Shown: positions 1 to 7,733, counted from the first letter of the stretch. The stretch is 64,000 bases of DNA from a virus (IMGVR_UViG_3300004151_000006:126001-190000), one strand, 5' to 3'. Program-made: numbers and translations. The notes: generated by a model not told the origin, from the sequence alone.

Positions 1-150
1 TAATACTGATATGGTGTACAATTGATCTATTTATTTTAAAAAATTAATAGTTTATCGGTTTTAAATCAACCATAAGAGGGAAAGTTAATAAAGGTGATCT
101 ATAATAATTTAAGATTTTCATTGTGGAAATCCTGAATTGATCTAATGTAC

Positions 151-183
151 CTATGATATGGGGGTTACACCCCCATATCATAG
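151..183. terminator. Hairpin, 15-bp stem
   Basis: CTATGATATGGGGGT pairs with ACCCCCATATCATAG around TAC. It probably ends a unit outside the window; its right arm abuts the ribosome site of the gene at 193. No U tract. Bases 1-150 are AT-rich and hold no gene I can see. Confidence 0.65.
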
Positions 184-192
184 GAGGTCCAC

Positions 193-345
193 ATGCGTTA
201 TCTTCTTTTCATGTTGTTGGCCATGTTGATTAGCTGTCAAAAAGTCTCTATAGGTAAATTTGATTTGAAGTATGGTACTGGATCAGATACTTGGGAAAGT
301 AATGAACGTGGAGATAGAGTCAAAAGACAAGATCATTGGCACTGA
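193..345 (+). CDS. Small predicted lipoprotein, 50 residues
   Basis: Starts at ATG 193 behind a strong AGGAGGT site at 182-188. The first 14 residues are a short hydrophobic signal (MRYLLFMLLAMLIS) followed directly by Cys15, giving a lipobox of the form L-I-S-C, so the mature protein would be a lipid-anchored peptide of about 36 residues. The mature part is polar and charged (Gly, Asp, Lys, Arg rich) with no domain I recognise. The signal resembles that of the secreted protein at 994 (MRYIFMIILM), so the two may be localised together. Small phage lipoproteins include Rz1-type spanins and superinfection-exclusion proteins; nothing here decides between them. Confidence 0.72.
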   Translation: MRYLLFMLLAMLISCQKVSIGKFDLKYGTGSDTWESNERGDRVKRQDHWH

Positions 346-360
346 TATTCATTTTATCTA

Positions 361-375
361 GAATATATATTATTC
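361..375 (+). promoter_or_regulatory. Early-type promoter motif GAATATATATTATTC
   Basis: Copy of the window's recurrent AT-rich motif, 87 bases upstream of ATG 462. It resembles the TATATTAC early promoter of phiKZ. The leader contains the 15-base element 406-420 that is also found in the leader at 57338-57352. Confidence 0.62.
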
Positions 376-405
376 TTTCGAGAACTCAAGAATGTGATCC
401 ACCAC

Positions 406-420
406 TATGATGTGACTTGG
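406..420 (+). repeat. 15-base leader element TATGATGTGACTTGG, copy 1
   Basis: Identical to 57338-57352. Both lie in the untranslated leader after a promoter motif, 31 and 4 bases after it respectively. Confidence 0.7.
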
Positions 421-461
421 GTAACCCTGTAACACCAATCGACATCAATGGAGTATTTGAT

Positions 462-677
462 ATGTTTAAAAGTAAATTCTCTACTGGTCTTTATAATAAA
501 ATAAATACAGTATATTTTTGGAGAAAGTGTCAAGTGTTGGGTTATGGAAAACCCATTCCTGCACGATTTTTAATGGTCCATGCTTCCATTGAAAATCCAC
601 ATGTAATGGCTTATGTGGAATGGGAAGATGGGTCTGTCATGGAGTATCAGTTTGATCAAATCAAATTTGATAAATAG
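462..677 (+). CDS. Hypothetical protein, 71 residues
   Basis: ATG 462 is chosen because GGAG at 450-453 sits 8 bases before it. The frame is open back to a TTG at 417, but that TTG lies in a 15-base element (406-420) repeated in another early leader and has no ribosome site. The protein is basic and aromatic in its first half (YFWRKCQ) and acidic in its second (YVEWEDGSVMEYQFDQ), like a small beta-barrel, but I do not recognise a family. It is the first gene after the promoter motif at 361-375 and leads into the genes at 713 and 994. Confidence 0.7.
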   Translation: MFKSKFSTGLYNKINTVYFWRKCQVLGYGKPIPARFLMVHASIENPHVMAYVEWEDGSVMEYQFDQIKFDK

Positions 678-712
678 TTGTAACATTTAACAGTATTGGG
701 GAGGGCAATTCC

Positions 713-991
713 ATGAATAAACTTAAGTCTAATACCATTACCATAGATACTTCCAATTATAATCAGTTCAATCAGCTGTATTTTCATCATCCGGTAGAAG
801 TACATTACACTGAAGTGATAATGGATACATCAAAGGGATATCCTGAACCAAAAAGTGTGCCCACTAGTGTAGTTAAAAAAGGAAAGATTCTTTATACCAC
901 CAATGGTATTTGTGTCACAGTGCTTCTTGACAGTGGTGATATTGAAAACGTGTATAACAGTAACCTCAAATTACTCCCCAAGGAGGAATAG
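713..991 (+). CDS. Hypothetical protein, 92 residues, possible SH3-like barrel
   Basis: ATG 713 follows GGGGAGGG at 697-704. The C-terminal half (residues ~55-88) alternates hydrophobic and polar residues with a VKKGKILYTTNGICVTVLL stretch and an acidic DSGDIENVY turn, as in small SH3/LSm-type barrels, but I cannot name a family. The stop is 3 bases before the start of the secreted protein at 994, whose ribosome site (AAGGAGG) lies inside this gene's last codons, so the two are translated from one transcript. Confidence 0.7.
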   Translation: MNKLKSNTITIDTSNYNQFNQLYFHHPVEVHYTEVIMDTSKGYPEPKSVPTSVVKKGKILYTTNGICVTVLLDSGDIENVYNSNLKLLPKEE

Positions 992-993
992 CC

Positions 994-1383
994 ATGCGCT
1001 ACATCTTTATGATCATCCTCATGCTGTGTACCACACAGCTGTATGCCCAGACCAGGACCCAGTCTGTGCAAGGCAAAGTGGTTCCCAACTTTAGCAACAA
1101 TTCTGTGGACATCTATACTCGTAGTGGCCAAAAGCAGACCGTCCCTCTCTATGGGGTGACTGTGGATCCCAAGAAGGCTGCTGCCGCTAACAAGACCTTC
1201 ATCGATAAACACAAGTCCCAGGACTATTCTAATGTCCGTATGTACACGGACAAATACGGCCAAAGCCGTGTTGAAGTAAATGGTCAAGATATTGGCCGTT
1301 CATTAACTTCAAAAAAATATGCTGTCCCCGATAGCCAATGTATTTCCAATCCCGGAAATCCATACTGTGCCAGATTGAAATAA
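994..1383 (+). CDS. Secreted SNase-like (OB-fold) protein, probably catalytically inactive
   Basis: AAGGAGG at 979-985 precedes ATG 994. Residues 1-19 form a Sec signal peptide ending in YAQ, so the protein should be exported to the periplasm. The mature part resembles the staphylococcal nuclease fold: a TVPLYGVTVDP stretch where nucleases have xRLxGIDxPE, an Ala-rich helix, then a DKYGQSRVEVNG strand pair and Cys117/Cys125-type C-terminal cysteines. The arginine and aspartate that form the active site in the family are replaced by Pro, Val and Lys around residues 52-58, so nuclease activity is doubtful. The codons are more GC-rich than in neighbouring genes. Similarity was judged by eye only; a plain secreted beta-barrel is the alternative. 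Confidence 0.62.
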   Translation: MRYIFMIILMLCTTQLYAQTRTQSVQGKVVPNFSNNSVDIYTRSGQKQTVPLYGVTVDPKKAAAANKTFIDKHKSQDYSNVRMYTDKYGQSRVEVNGQDIGRSLTSKKYAVPDSQCISNPGNPYCARLK

Positions 1384-1395
1384 TATTGATATATG

Positions 1396-1425
1396 AGACA
1401 GTGGTACCAACAGGTACCACTGTCT
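1396..1425. terminator. Hairpin after gene 994
   Basis: AGACAGTGGTACC pairs with GGTACCACTGTCT around AACA. No U tract. Confidence 0.65.
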
Positions 1426-1440
1426 CTAAGGAGAATAAAT

Positions 1441-1638
1441 ATGATACACAGAAATGTTATTTGGTATCTGATTTATCTTTTTATATTGTTTGGGTGTTTC
1501 TTTGGTATAGCTTATAATACACAGATTGAACTTATTGGTGGTTCTGGAGTATTCTTAATTATCGGTGTTGGATTTTGTAGTCTTGAAATAGTGTCAGTAA
1601 TCATAAATTATATTTACAAGAAATTCAACCATGATTAA
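1441..1638 (+). CDS. Small membrane protein with two transmembrane segments
   Basis: AAGGAG at 1428-1433 precedes ATG 1441. The 65-residue product has two hydrophobic segments, residues ~6-23 (VIWYLIYLFILFGCFFGI) and ~32-56 (a Gly/Val/Ile-rich stretch), joined by a short polar loop, and ends in a basic tail (YKKFNHD). Its end overlaps the start of the next gene by 8 bases, so the two are probably translationally coupled. A hairpin at 1396-1425 separates it from the secreted gene upstream. Two-TM phage proteins include holins and inner-membrane exclusion proteins; there is no direct evidence for either. Confidence 0.68.
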   Translation: MIHRNVIWYLIYLFILFGCFFGIAYNTQIELIGGSGVFLIIGVGFCSLEIVSVIINYIYKKFNHD

Positions 1639-2104
1639 ACTTAAATTTCCTTTGAGAGATCCAGTTTTAAGAGTCAATCCACAATATAATTACGTCTCAT
1701 ACAATATGGCAGATGCAATATTGTGTGATAATGATTTATTCAAAAGGAGTGTTGATATGGATGACTTCACATCAGAATATTCTATTGGATACTGGAAACA
1801 GTTTAAAGATGAAGATGTTGATTTACCTTGGCCAACAATAAATCCTGAATTGACAGATGAAATTAGAATGGATTATTTACGTTTACTTGATTTAGCTGAA
1901 AAAGATAAAGCTACTGCACATGAAAATTACAGAGGATGGTCTATGTGTCGATTGTGTAGAAAAGCGAATGGGATTGGTGAATTTGAAATGGTGATAGATG
2001 GTGTGTTGTATACCTGGCCTGATGGTTATCGACACTATATTGAAGATCATAAATGTGATATTGACTATAAATTTTATGAAGTGTTAAAAAAGAAATTTAG
2101 TTGA
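1631..2104 (+). CDS. Hypothetical protein with a Cys/His zinc-site-like segment
   Basis: ATG 1631 lies inside the end of the small membrane gene and has no good ribosome site of its own, which points to coupled translation. The 157-residue product is acidic in its first two thirds. Residues ~105-147 carry CRLC, then W-P-D-G-Y-R-H and H-K-C, a spacing that could bind one zinc ion. No known family is recognised. It is the last gene of the unit, closed by the 30-base palindrome at 2111-2140 that also ends the nuclease gene on the other strand. Confidence 0.7.
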   Translation: MIKLKFPLRDPVLRVNPQYNYVSYNMADAILCDNDLFKRSVDMDDFTSEYSIGYWKQFKDEDVDLPWPTINPELTDEIRMDYLRLLDLAEKDKATAHENYRGWSMCRLCRKANGIGEFEMVIDGVLYTWPDGYRHYIEDHKCDIDYKFYEVLKKKFS

Positions 2105-2110
2105 TTATCT

Positions 2111-2140
2111 AGCTAGGGTAGCCCATGGGCTACCCTAGCT
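2111..2140. terminator. Bidirectional hairpin between genes 1631 and 2142
   Basis: Perfect 30-base palindrome with arm AGCTAGGGTAGCCCA, between convergent genes. Confidence 0.75.
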
Positions 2141-2141
2141 A

Positions 2142-2687
2142 TCACTGATATGGGTGTGTATATTTTTTTCTATAGTCCCACCGATCTTTATATTTTTTAG
2201 CCACCTCTTCACTATAAATGAATATCACATTTTCACTATTTCGAGTACGTGCAGCGAATGACATATTGTAACTTCCAGTGAGTACTATTTTTTCATCGAA
2301 TATCATTACCTTATCGTGGGCTATAACGTACTTCGTATCTGAATATGTGGGGATACCCGCATGTTGTACTTCATCTGCCTGGGTACGATAGTGATCAGTT
2401 TGCCCGCCATCAATAATGAGTTGTACGTTCACACCACGTTTATGTGCCCGAATAAGTGCATTAGCTATATCTCTATCTGTAAATGAATATACTAATATAT
2501 AAATGGAAGTGTTGCTTTCATCAATGCGTTTAAGGATTTGTGTTATTACATCATCTTCTGGACTAAAATAAATCCACATTGGTGCAGTGATTATCTCACC
2601 ATGACTATATACTGGTGATACACACAACATCAATAACCACACACATATAATAAAGAGATTGAACAATATTCGTTCCATAAGTTTCAT
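2142..2687 (-). CDS. Secreted phospholipase D-family nuclease (Nuc-like)
   Basis: The start is the ATG at 2687, preceded on the minus strand by GGAGGA; the frame extends to 2747 without a ribosome site. Residues 1-28 are a Sec signal peptide ending VYS-HG. The mature ~150 residues have the single-HKD architecture of bacterial Nuc and related endonucleases: an SIYILVYSFTDRDIANALI strand-helix, a VNVQLIIDGGQ strand, and the catalytic motif H124-x-K126-x4-D131 followed by LTGSYNMS. Family members dimerise to form the active site and cut DNA or RNA without metal. With a signal peptide, the phage enzyme would act in the periplasm, for example on incoming DNA; this role is inference. Confidence 0.88.
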   Translation of the reverse strand: MKLMERILFNLFIICVWLLMLCVSPVYSHGEIITAPMWIYFSPEDDVITQILKRIDESNTSIYILVYSFTDRDIANALIRAHKRGVNVQLIIDGGQTDHYRTQADEVQHAGIPTYSDTKYVIAHDKVMIFDEKIVLTGSYNMSFAARTRNSENVIFIYSEEVAKKYKDRWDYRKKYTHPYQ

Positions 2688-2766
2688 TCTGTCCTCCAAA
2701 TTATATGTTAAAAGAATAACTCCACCCATACATATAGTCTTTAACATTTAAAAAGGAGTATCCATC

Positions 2767-3075
2767 ATGAATATGATCATGGTCAAGTTGGTCAATGGGC
2801 AGATCTGCATTGGGTCTCATGATGAATTGGAGAAATGTATCGTAGCTCCAGCTGAAGTCATGGGTACACCTACACAATCAGGCTATGTTTTTGGCATTGT
2901 TTTGATGGGCTTTCCCTTTGAACAAGAGATCAATCGTGAAGCAAAGATCCCAATGGATAAAGTCATCTATCAATATAAAGAAGTCCCAAAGGGATTGTCT
3001 GATCAGTATACAGAAAAACTCACAGGTATCAAGTTAGCAAATCCGAACCAAATTCTTAGTCTTGTAAAGAAATGA
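2767..3075 (+). CDS. Small LSm/SH3-like beta-barrel protein
   Basis: AAGGAG at 2753-2758 precedes ATG 2767. The 102-residue product begins MIMVKLVNGQICIGSHDE, the pattern of the first two strands of an Sm/LSm barrel (hydrophobic pairs around an NG turn). A long second half follows with a PMDKVIYQYKEVPKGLSDQY segment that looks like the last strand and a tail. LSm-like proteins of this size occur in other large phages and may bind RNA or act as assembly modules, but the function here is unknown. It is divergent from the secreted nuclease gene and comes before the promoter at 3100. Confidence 0.65.
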   Translation: MNMIMVKLVNGQICIGSHDELEKCIVAPAEVMGTPTQSGYVFGIVLMGFPFEQEINREAKIPMDKVIYQYKEVPKGLSDQYTEKLTGIKLANPNQILSLVKK

Positions 3076-3099
3076 GTTGGGGTGTATTCCATTAAGTTT

Positions 3100-3113
3100 T
3101 AAATATATATTAC
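3100..3113 (+). promoter_or_regulatory. Early-type promoter motif before gene 3181
   Basis: TAAATATATATTAC at 67 bases before the start of a GC-rich gene. It matches the phiKZ-type TATATTAC core exactly. Confidence 0.68.
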
Positions 3114-3155
3114 TAATATGATCTTGTATTTGAAATCGTTCTTAACCTTTTCTAA

Positions 3156-3170
3156 CCTTTAACCTAAAGG
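3156..3170 (+). promoter_or_regulatory. Possible hairpin hiding the ribosome site of gene 3181
   Basis: CCTTT at 3156-3160 can pair with AAAGG at 3166-3170, which is the first part of the AAAGGAG ribosome site. A second CCTTT at 3146-3150 offers an alternative partner. Confidence 0.35.
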
Positions 3171-3180
3171 AGTATTCCGC

Positions 3181-3666
3181 ATGGAATTTACTTGCAATGA
3201 TCCGATCCGTGGTGACAAGATCGCCCAGCTCAGTGAGCGACTGGCCCTTGTACTCTACAAGCAGGAAGACGATGCCTATTTCCTCATTTCCGGCATCGTG
3301 ATCGGCAAGGCTGTCCAGCTTCGCTATGATGATGGGCCCGATGGCCATAATCGCATGTCGGTTAGTGTGGAGGATGATTCGATCATCCTCCATCGGTCCT
3401 CTGTCGAGTTTGAGGAATGTCGGCCCAATGTGAAAGGGGATAAGCGTCTGGCCAATATCCCCAAGCTGCTGCAGGGTACCACTGTCTGTGATCTCTTCGA
3501 TGAGGTCGATCAGGCCGTGGCGGAATATGTTCCTTTGATCAAAAACTCCGTGTGTTATAACAACAGCCAGGCATATCCTTACCTTCGGCCCATGGGCTTT
3601 CGTCCGGATTATTCCCAGCAAATGGGCGGTGGTGGTTTTCAGCATCGGCCCACCAGGCGCGGATAG
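3181..3666 (+). CDS. Probable abundant early protein, 161 residues, unknown function
   Basis: ATG 3181 follows AAAGGAG and lies 67 bases after a promoter motif (3100-3113). Third codon positions are strongly C/G biased, unlike the AT-rich genes beside it, a sign of high expression. Residues ~25-70 contain a repeated hydrophobic strand pattern (YFLISGIVIGKAVQLRY), a mostly alpha-helical part follows, and the C-terminus ends in a Gly-rich basic tail (MGGGGFQHRPTRRG) that could bind nucleic acid. No family is recognised. The leader contains a possible hairpin that would hide its ribosome site. The hairpin at 3690-3720 ends the unit. Confidence 0.8.
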   Translation: MEFTCNDPIRGDKIAQLSERLALVLYKQEDDAYFLISGIVIGKAVQLRYDDGPDGHNRMSVSVEDDSIILHRSSVEFEECRPNVKGDKRLANIPKLLQGTTVCDLFDEVDQAVAEYVPLIKNSVCYNNSQAYPYLRPMGFRPDYSQQMGGGGFQHRPTRRG

Positions 3667-3689
3667 ACCATCCATTTAGCCTGCATATC

Positions 3690-3720
3690 TGGAGCACACC
3701 CCATCATGGGGTGTGCTCCA
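3690..3720. terminator. Bidirectional hairpin between genes 3181 and 3744
   Basis: TGGAGCACACCCCA pairs with its complement around TCA, between convergent genes. Confidence 0.75.
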
Positions 3721-3743
3721 GTATACGGTATCTATCTTCATTT

Positions 3744-6305
3744 TTATACAATATCTACATGTTCATTGACCATACCTGCTAATACTACATCATCAGTCTT
3801 TAAAGCAATGGTGTCTACATCTGACATGGAATTACTATAAATGGAATTGTGATTAATAATAAACATCTGATTCACCATCTTTCTATCTTGTAGAGATTTG
3901 AGTAATTCAAGTAATGCAATCTGATGTGTTGGATCAAAGCTAGCTCCAATTTCATCTAAGAATAGTGGGTATTGATTGAGCATCTTTTTTTGAAGGAGTA
4001 TAGCTAAGGTAGTGGCTATAGTGACCATTTCAGATTGGCCTTTAGATAATCTAGATATATCAGGTACTCTCACATGTTCTACCATGACTTCAAAAGAAAA
4101 GTCTATTGGTGTATTGGTATCAATAGGTACTAATTTTAGGGGATAACTAAATACCTGTGCAATGAAATAATTGGTGTTGTGTATGATAGTATTGATAAAC
4201 TCTACTAAGTATCTATGAGGTAATCCATTATTTGGAGATAACTCTTTTTCAATACCTTGATATTTGATCTTTTCTTTTTCTATGATAGTGATTTGTTTCA
4301 TTACTTCTTCTTCATATCTAGCATATAGAGTATCTTGCTCTTTAATGAGAATATCGATTTGACGGAGATCTTCATCTATCTTGTTTTTTACAGCATTGCA
4401 AGACTCTATATATTTTTTATAAAAGATAGTAGTTTCGTAAGCTATTTGCTTATTAGCTAAACGATAGAACGTCTCTGACTTTACTTTAATATCATTTTTA
4501 AGTTCAATATATCTTTCATAAGTAGTATTTTTTTCTAGGTATTGTTTTCTTTTCTCATAATTGAGATTTAATGAATAAAGTAAGTTCTTATGAAGTTGTT
4601 CTTTTTCTAAGATAAGTTTTTCTAAGAACTCTTTAGAAGTAGCATGAGCTTTGATGTGAGCATCTATTTCAGTCTCTAAGAGATGTTGTTTTTCTAATAG
4701 CTGATCTCTGTGTCTAATAAGTTTACTGTTTTCAAGAATATGATCTAATATCATCAGTAGATCAGTAGGATTTTTGTTGAGATAATGAAGCAATTTATAC
4801 TTGAGGGTTACACTACTCAGTAGTCCAGTACTGTACCATATATTAGAGATATCATAAGCTAATTTAGTATAGGGTTCTCTATCCTTATATAAATCATAAA
4901 GTTTACTGTGTACTTTAAGATAATGATCAATACTTGTTTGTATGACTTTAAGATCTCTATTGAGAGTGATTTCTTTTTGATCTGCTTGATCTTTCTTATC
5001 TAGATACTTTTCTTTTAAACCACAGTTATTGAAATTACAAACATCTGGTACAAAGAGATTGTATTTATTTTTTTCTTGATTGATCAAATGGAGTTCTTGT
5101 TCTATACCACGTTTCTTATCTTGAAGATATTTGATATGTGTAATTAAATGATTAAGCTTTTTTTCTACCATCAACAATACTTGATTACTCCAAATATTGA
5201 CATGACTATATTTGTTATCTAAAAACTCTAATTTTGGTTTAAGAGTTTCTATATATTTTAAGAATATAGATTCTTGATCTATAGTCAAGACTATCCCAGT
5301 ATTCAGATCTATATTTTTATTGAGTTCATTGATGGTGGACTTGAGAGATATAATTTCACTCTCTATTACTGTAGTGGGTTTCTTATTTTGTTGTTGGATA
5401 TGTGTATTGTATTCATTGATTTCTTTTGTAAGTTGTTCCAATTGTTGTTGATATGTTTGTATTTCATTTTCACAAATATGTAAAGCATTATCATTTTCTC
5501 TATAGTCTTGAAGATATGTTTCTCTATTAATGAAACTGAGTTTAGGAAAATCTATTCTAAGTCTTTTGAGATAGTTCGAAGCATTTTGAATAAAAGTATT
5601 ATCTGAACTATAAGTTCTATCTATTTCATATTCTTGATATATTTGATTGACATGTTCTTGGAGTAAATAGATAGTTTTATCTATGAGATTTTTATCTTTC
5701 TCCAATTGTTCTTTATGTTTTTTAGTTTCTTCTAATACAGTAATATCTAAGAGTCTTGATTCTATTTCTTCTTTACGACGATAAAGATGTGTAAGTGTAT
5801 TTTTATATTCTTTGATTTGAGATAAACACTTTTTATGTAAATTTAAGATGAGTGTAAAGTCAGTTGGACTGATAGTTAGAAATAGATTTTTACGTTCAGA
5901 TTTACCCAATCTACAAAGATCAATTTCCATACGAAGTAATTTATCATCTAAAGATGTGTATCCAAGATATTTTTCAATGAGTTCTTCTTGCACCCCAGTA
6001 GTACCGCTGTGATTGAATTCTACATTATTTAAGACAAAAGAATGTGGTGAAGCTTTATTAGTAAAATCAGATACTAAGATATATTTATCATTTTCATGAG
6101 TAATATGAAGTTCTTTATATCCTTCTTTATTAAAATCGGATCTACTTGGGGGCAATGGAGATAACATTCTAAATAGTGTAGACTTTCCACTACCATTTGT
6201 ACCCACTACTACTGTGGTTGGTGATACGAAATCTATAGTGAGTTCTTTGATGTTAGAAAATTGAAATGGGATATAGTGTTTTAACACTATTGAGTTTAAA
6301 TACAT
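3744..6305 (-). CDS. SbcC/Rad50/T4 gp46-like recombination ATPase
   Basis: The 853-residue product has the layout of SMC-like nuclease ATPases: Walker A GTNGSGKST at residues ~36-44, long coiled coils (residues ~150-700) rich in Lys/Glu/Leu, then an ABC signature RLSKGQSEMV and Walker B LFLDEIGASFD near residue 785, followed by a switch His (IINHNS). Partners in the family are SbcD/Mre11/gp47 exonucleases; together they process DNA ends for recombination-dependent replication. At the middle of the coiled coil, where Rad50 has a CxxC zinc hook, this protein has C-x4-C (VCNFNNCG), so the hook may differ. AAGGAG lies before ATG 6305. The likely partner is about 48 kb away at 54617 on the other strand. 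Codons are AT-rich. Confidence 0.88.
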   Translation of the reverse strand: MYLNSIVLKHYIPFQFSNIKELTIDFVSPTTVVVGTNGSGKSTLFRMLSPLPPSRSDFNKEGYKELHITHENDKYILVSDFTNKASPHSFVLNNVEFNHSGTTGVQEELIEKYLGYTSLDDKLLRMEIDLCRLGKSERKNLFLTISPTDFTLILNLHKKCLSQIKEYKNTLTHLYRRKEEIESRLLDITVLEETKKHKEQLEKDKNLIDKTIYLLQEHVNQIYQEYEIDRTYSSDNTFIQNASNYLKRLRIDFPKLSFINRETYLQDYRENDNALHICENEIQTYQQQLEQLTKEINEYNTHIQQQNKKPTTVIESEIISLKSTINELNKNIDLNTGIVLTIDQESIFLKYIETLKPKLEFLDNKYSHVNIWSNQVLLMVEKKLNHLITHIKYLQDKKRGIEQELHLINQEKNKYNLFVPDVCNFNNCGLKEKYLDKKDQADQKEITLNRDLKVIQTSIDHYLKVHSKLYDLYKDREPYTKLAYDISNIWYSTGLLSSVTLKYKLLHYLNKNPTDLLMILDHILENSKLIRHRDQLLEKQHLLETEIDAHIKAHATSKEFLEKLILEKEQLHKNLLYSLNLNYEKRKQYLEKNTTYERYIELKNDIKVKSETFYRLANKQIAYETTIFYKKYIESCNAVKNKIDEDLRQIDILIKEQDTLYARYEEEVMKQITIIEKEKIKYQGIEKELSPNNGLPHRYLVEFINTIIHNTNYFIAQVFSYPLKLVPIDTNTPIDFSFEVMVEHVRVPDISRLSKGQSEMVTIATTLAILLQKKMLNQYPLFLDEIGASFDPTHQIALLELLKSLQDRKMVNQMFIINHNSIYSNSMSDVDTIALKTDDVVLAGMVNEHVDIV

Positions 6306-6436
6306 CAGGGAACTCCTTTATATTGATCCATATTATGGAAAGTTTTAGTATAAATAGACAATGTAACTAGATCCTTTTATGTATGGTTAAGATTGACGAT
6401 ACTATAGTCCTATCTACTTCAAAGGAGCATATCGCT

Positions 6437-6766
6437 ATGCGAGCAGATATAACGACCATCTCTCAGACTATCCGTGCAAAGCTGGACCCGCATTTGGCTG
6501 CATTAGCACAGTTAGCACAATCTGAGATTGAGGCTATGCGATTAGCTGATCTCAGTCGTGAAGAAGTATTGCTTAGATTACAAAATTCCATTATTAAAAA
6601 TAACAATATGATATTGAAGACTATGGATATTTTGATAGATTTAAGACCAGATCTTATTGATGTGATGTCTTTAGTATCTGGATTGGAAGCTGCAGTAGAG
6701 AATTATAGTCAACGTATCACTGATATGGAACAGCGTATTTCAATATTAGAACAAACTAGTACTTGA
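6437..6766 (+). CDS. Hypothetical coiled-coil protein, 109 residues
   Basis: ATG 6437 is preferred because AAGGAG at 6421-6426 precedes it by 10 bases; the frame is open to an ATG at 6383 with no ribosome site. The protein is almost wholly helical. Residues 1-60 are Ala/Leu rich and residues ~75-107 (AAVENYSQRITDMEQRISIL) follow a heptad pattern, suggesting a coiled-coil oligomer. It is divergent from the SbcC-like gene and is closed by a 34-base hairpin at 6767-6800. It resembles small virion or scaffold proteins only in composition; no function is assigned. Confidence 0.68.
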   Translation: MRADITTISQTIRAKLDPHLAALAQLAQSEIEAMRLADLSREEVLLRLQNSIIKNNNMILKTMDILIDLRPDLIDVMSLVSGLEAAVENYSQRITDMEQRISILEQTST

Positions 6767-6800
6767 TAGATAGGGATGGGCAAATGCCCATCCCTATCTA
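6767..6800. terminator. Hairpin after gene 6437
   Basis: TAGATAGGGATGGGCA pairs with TGCCCATCCCTATCTA. No U tract. Confidence 0.72.
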
Positions 6801-6886
6801 CTTTCTTCTGATATATAATTACTTATGATGATAATTACATAGGTACTTCACTTACATACATCCTCCAACTTTATTGGAGCTGGCAT

Positions 6887-7702
6887 ATGGTCTCAGATTC
6901 TACACTTGATGGTATCGTGCATGATGTGCGATATAAATTCTCCAATACTGGAGAAGTCATTTCTACATTAGTACTCAATAGACCTGGTCACAATGTACCA
7001 TATTTTTGTGAGATCAAATGTCTTCAATCTGTAAATACACAAATAGCACGTGGTGATCATGTTCGTATCTCTATTTCCACAAATAATACCACTAATGAAA
7101 TAACTATTCTTAAAAGAAATACTGATACTAATTGTTATCCTACATTTATGATTGGATACCCATATTGTCCTTATTGTGGTACTAAGCTTCATTACAATAT
7201 GTTGTATGGTGAATGTCATACCAAGATTTGTCCAGCACAGATATCAAATAATATCCAAATCTTTGCTCAAGGTATTGGTTTATTCTTCCATGGTTCAAAT
7301 AAACTTATATTTAATAATTTACTTACTCGTGGGGTATTTCGGGATTATATTGACATTTTTAATACTACTATAAATACAATACTTGATCTAGATAATATTG
7401 CTATTTCAAATGGAGATATGAATTTATATATCAATACTATTAATTCATTTAAAGGTACTATAAATCTTTTTCAGATACTTAATGGATTTAATATTCCATA
7501 TCTCACTGTACAAGGTATTGATCAGATTATTCAAACACACACATATACCACATTACTTAAAGCAATTCCCTTTAATAAATATCTTTATGTAGATGGTAAT
7601 GCAGATACTTGTTTAAAAGCATTTTTTTCTAATCCATGTAATACAAACTCTTATGCTAAATTAGCTAGTGTGGCTACAGATGGTGTATTTGTCATGGGGT
7701 AA
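6887..7702 (+). CDS. NAD-dependent DNA ligase C-terminal-part-like protein (OB fold, zinc finger, helical part)
   Basis: GGAG at 6875-6878 precedes ATG 6887. Residues ~1-80 look like the OB fold of bacterial LigA, including the QIARGDHVRISIS strand that matches the family's xIRxGDxVxVxRA segment. Residues 94-115 match the LigA zinc finger: C94-P-Y-C97-G, then C110 and C115-P-A-Q. The rest (~120-271) is helical and may contain helix-hairpin-helix elements (YLTVQGIDQII). The nucleotidyltransferase domain with the KxDG lysine is absent, so alone it cannot ligate. Some phages such as T5 split NAD-dependent ligase into two genes; the catalytic half would then lie elsewhere. An OB-fold/zinc protein recruited to another job is the alternative. 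Confidence 0.72.
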   Translation: MVSDSTLDGIVHDVRYKFSNTGEVISTLVLNRPGHNVPYFCEIKCLQSVNTQIARGDHVRISISTNNTTNEITILKRNTDTNCYPTFMIGYPYCPYCGTKLHYNMLYGECHTKICPAQISNNIQIFAQGIGLFFHGSNKLIFNNLLTRGVFRDYIDIFNTTINTILDLDNIAISNGDMNLYINTINSFKGTINLFQILNGFNIPYLTVQGIDQIIQTHTYTTLLKAIPFNKYLYVDGNADTCLKAFFSNPCNTNSYAKLASVATDGVFVMG

Positions 7703-7719
7703 TAGATCCAAAGGTATTT

Positions 7720-7733
7720 GAAATATATATTAT
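7720..7733 (+). promoter_or_regulatory. Early-type promoter motif before gene 7910
   Basis: GAAATATATATTAT at 176 bases before the start of a GC-rich gene. The intervening leader contains the hairpins GGAATTA/TAATTCC (7740-7758) and TAGGTAT/ATACCTA (7844-7859). Confidence 0.62.

Noticed and set aside
417-461. TTG 417 as start of the first small gene
   Set aside because: The TTG belongs to the repeated leader element 406-420 and lacks a ribosome site; ATG 462 has GGAG at the right distance.
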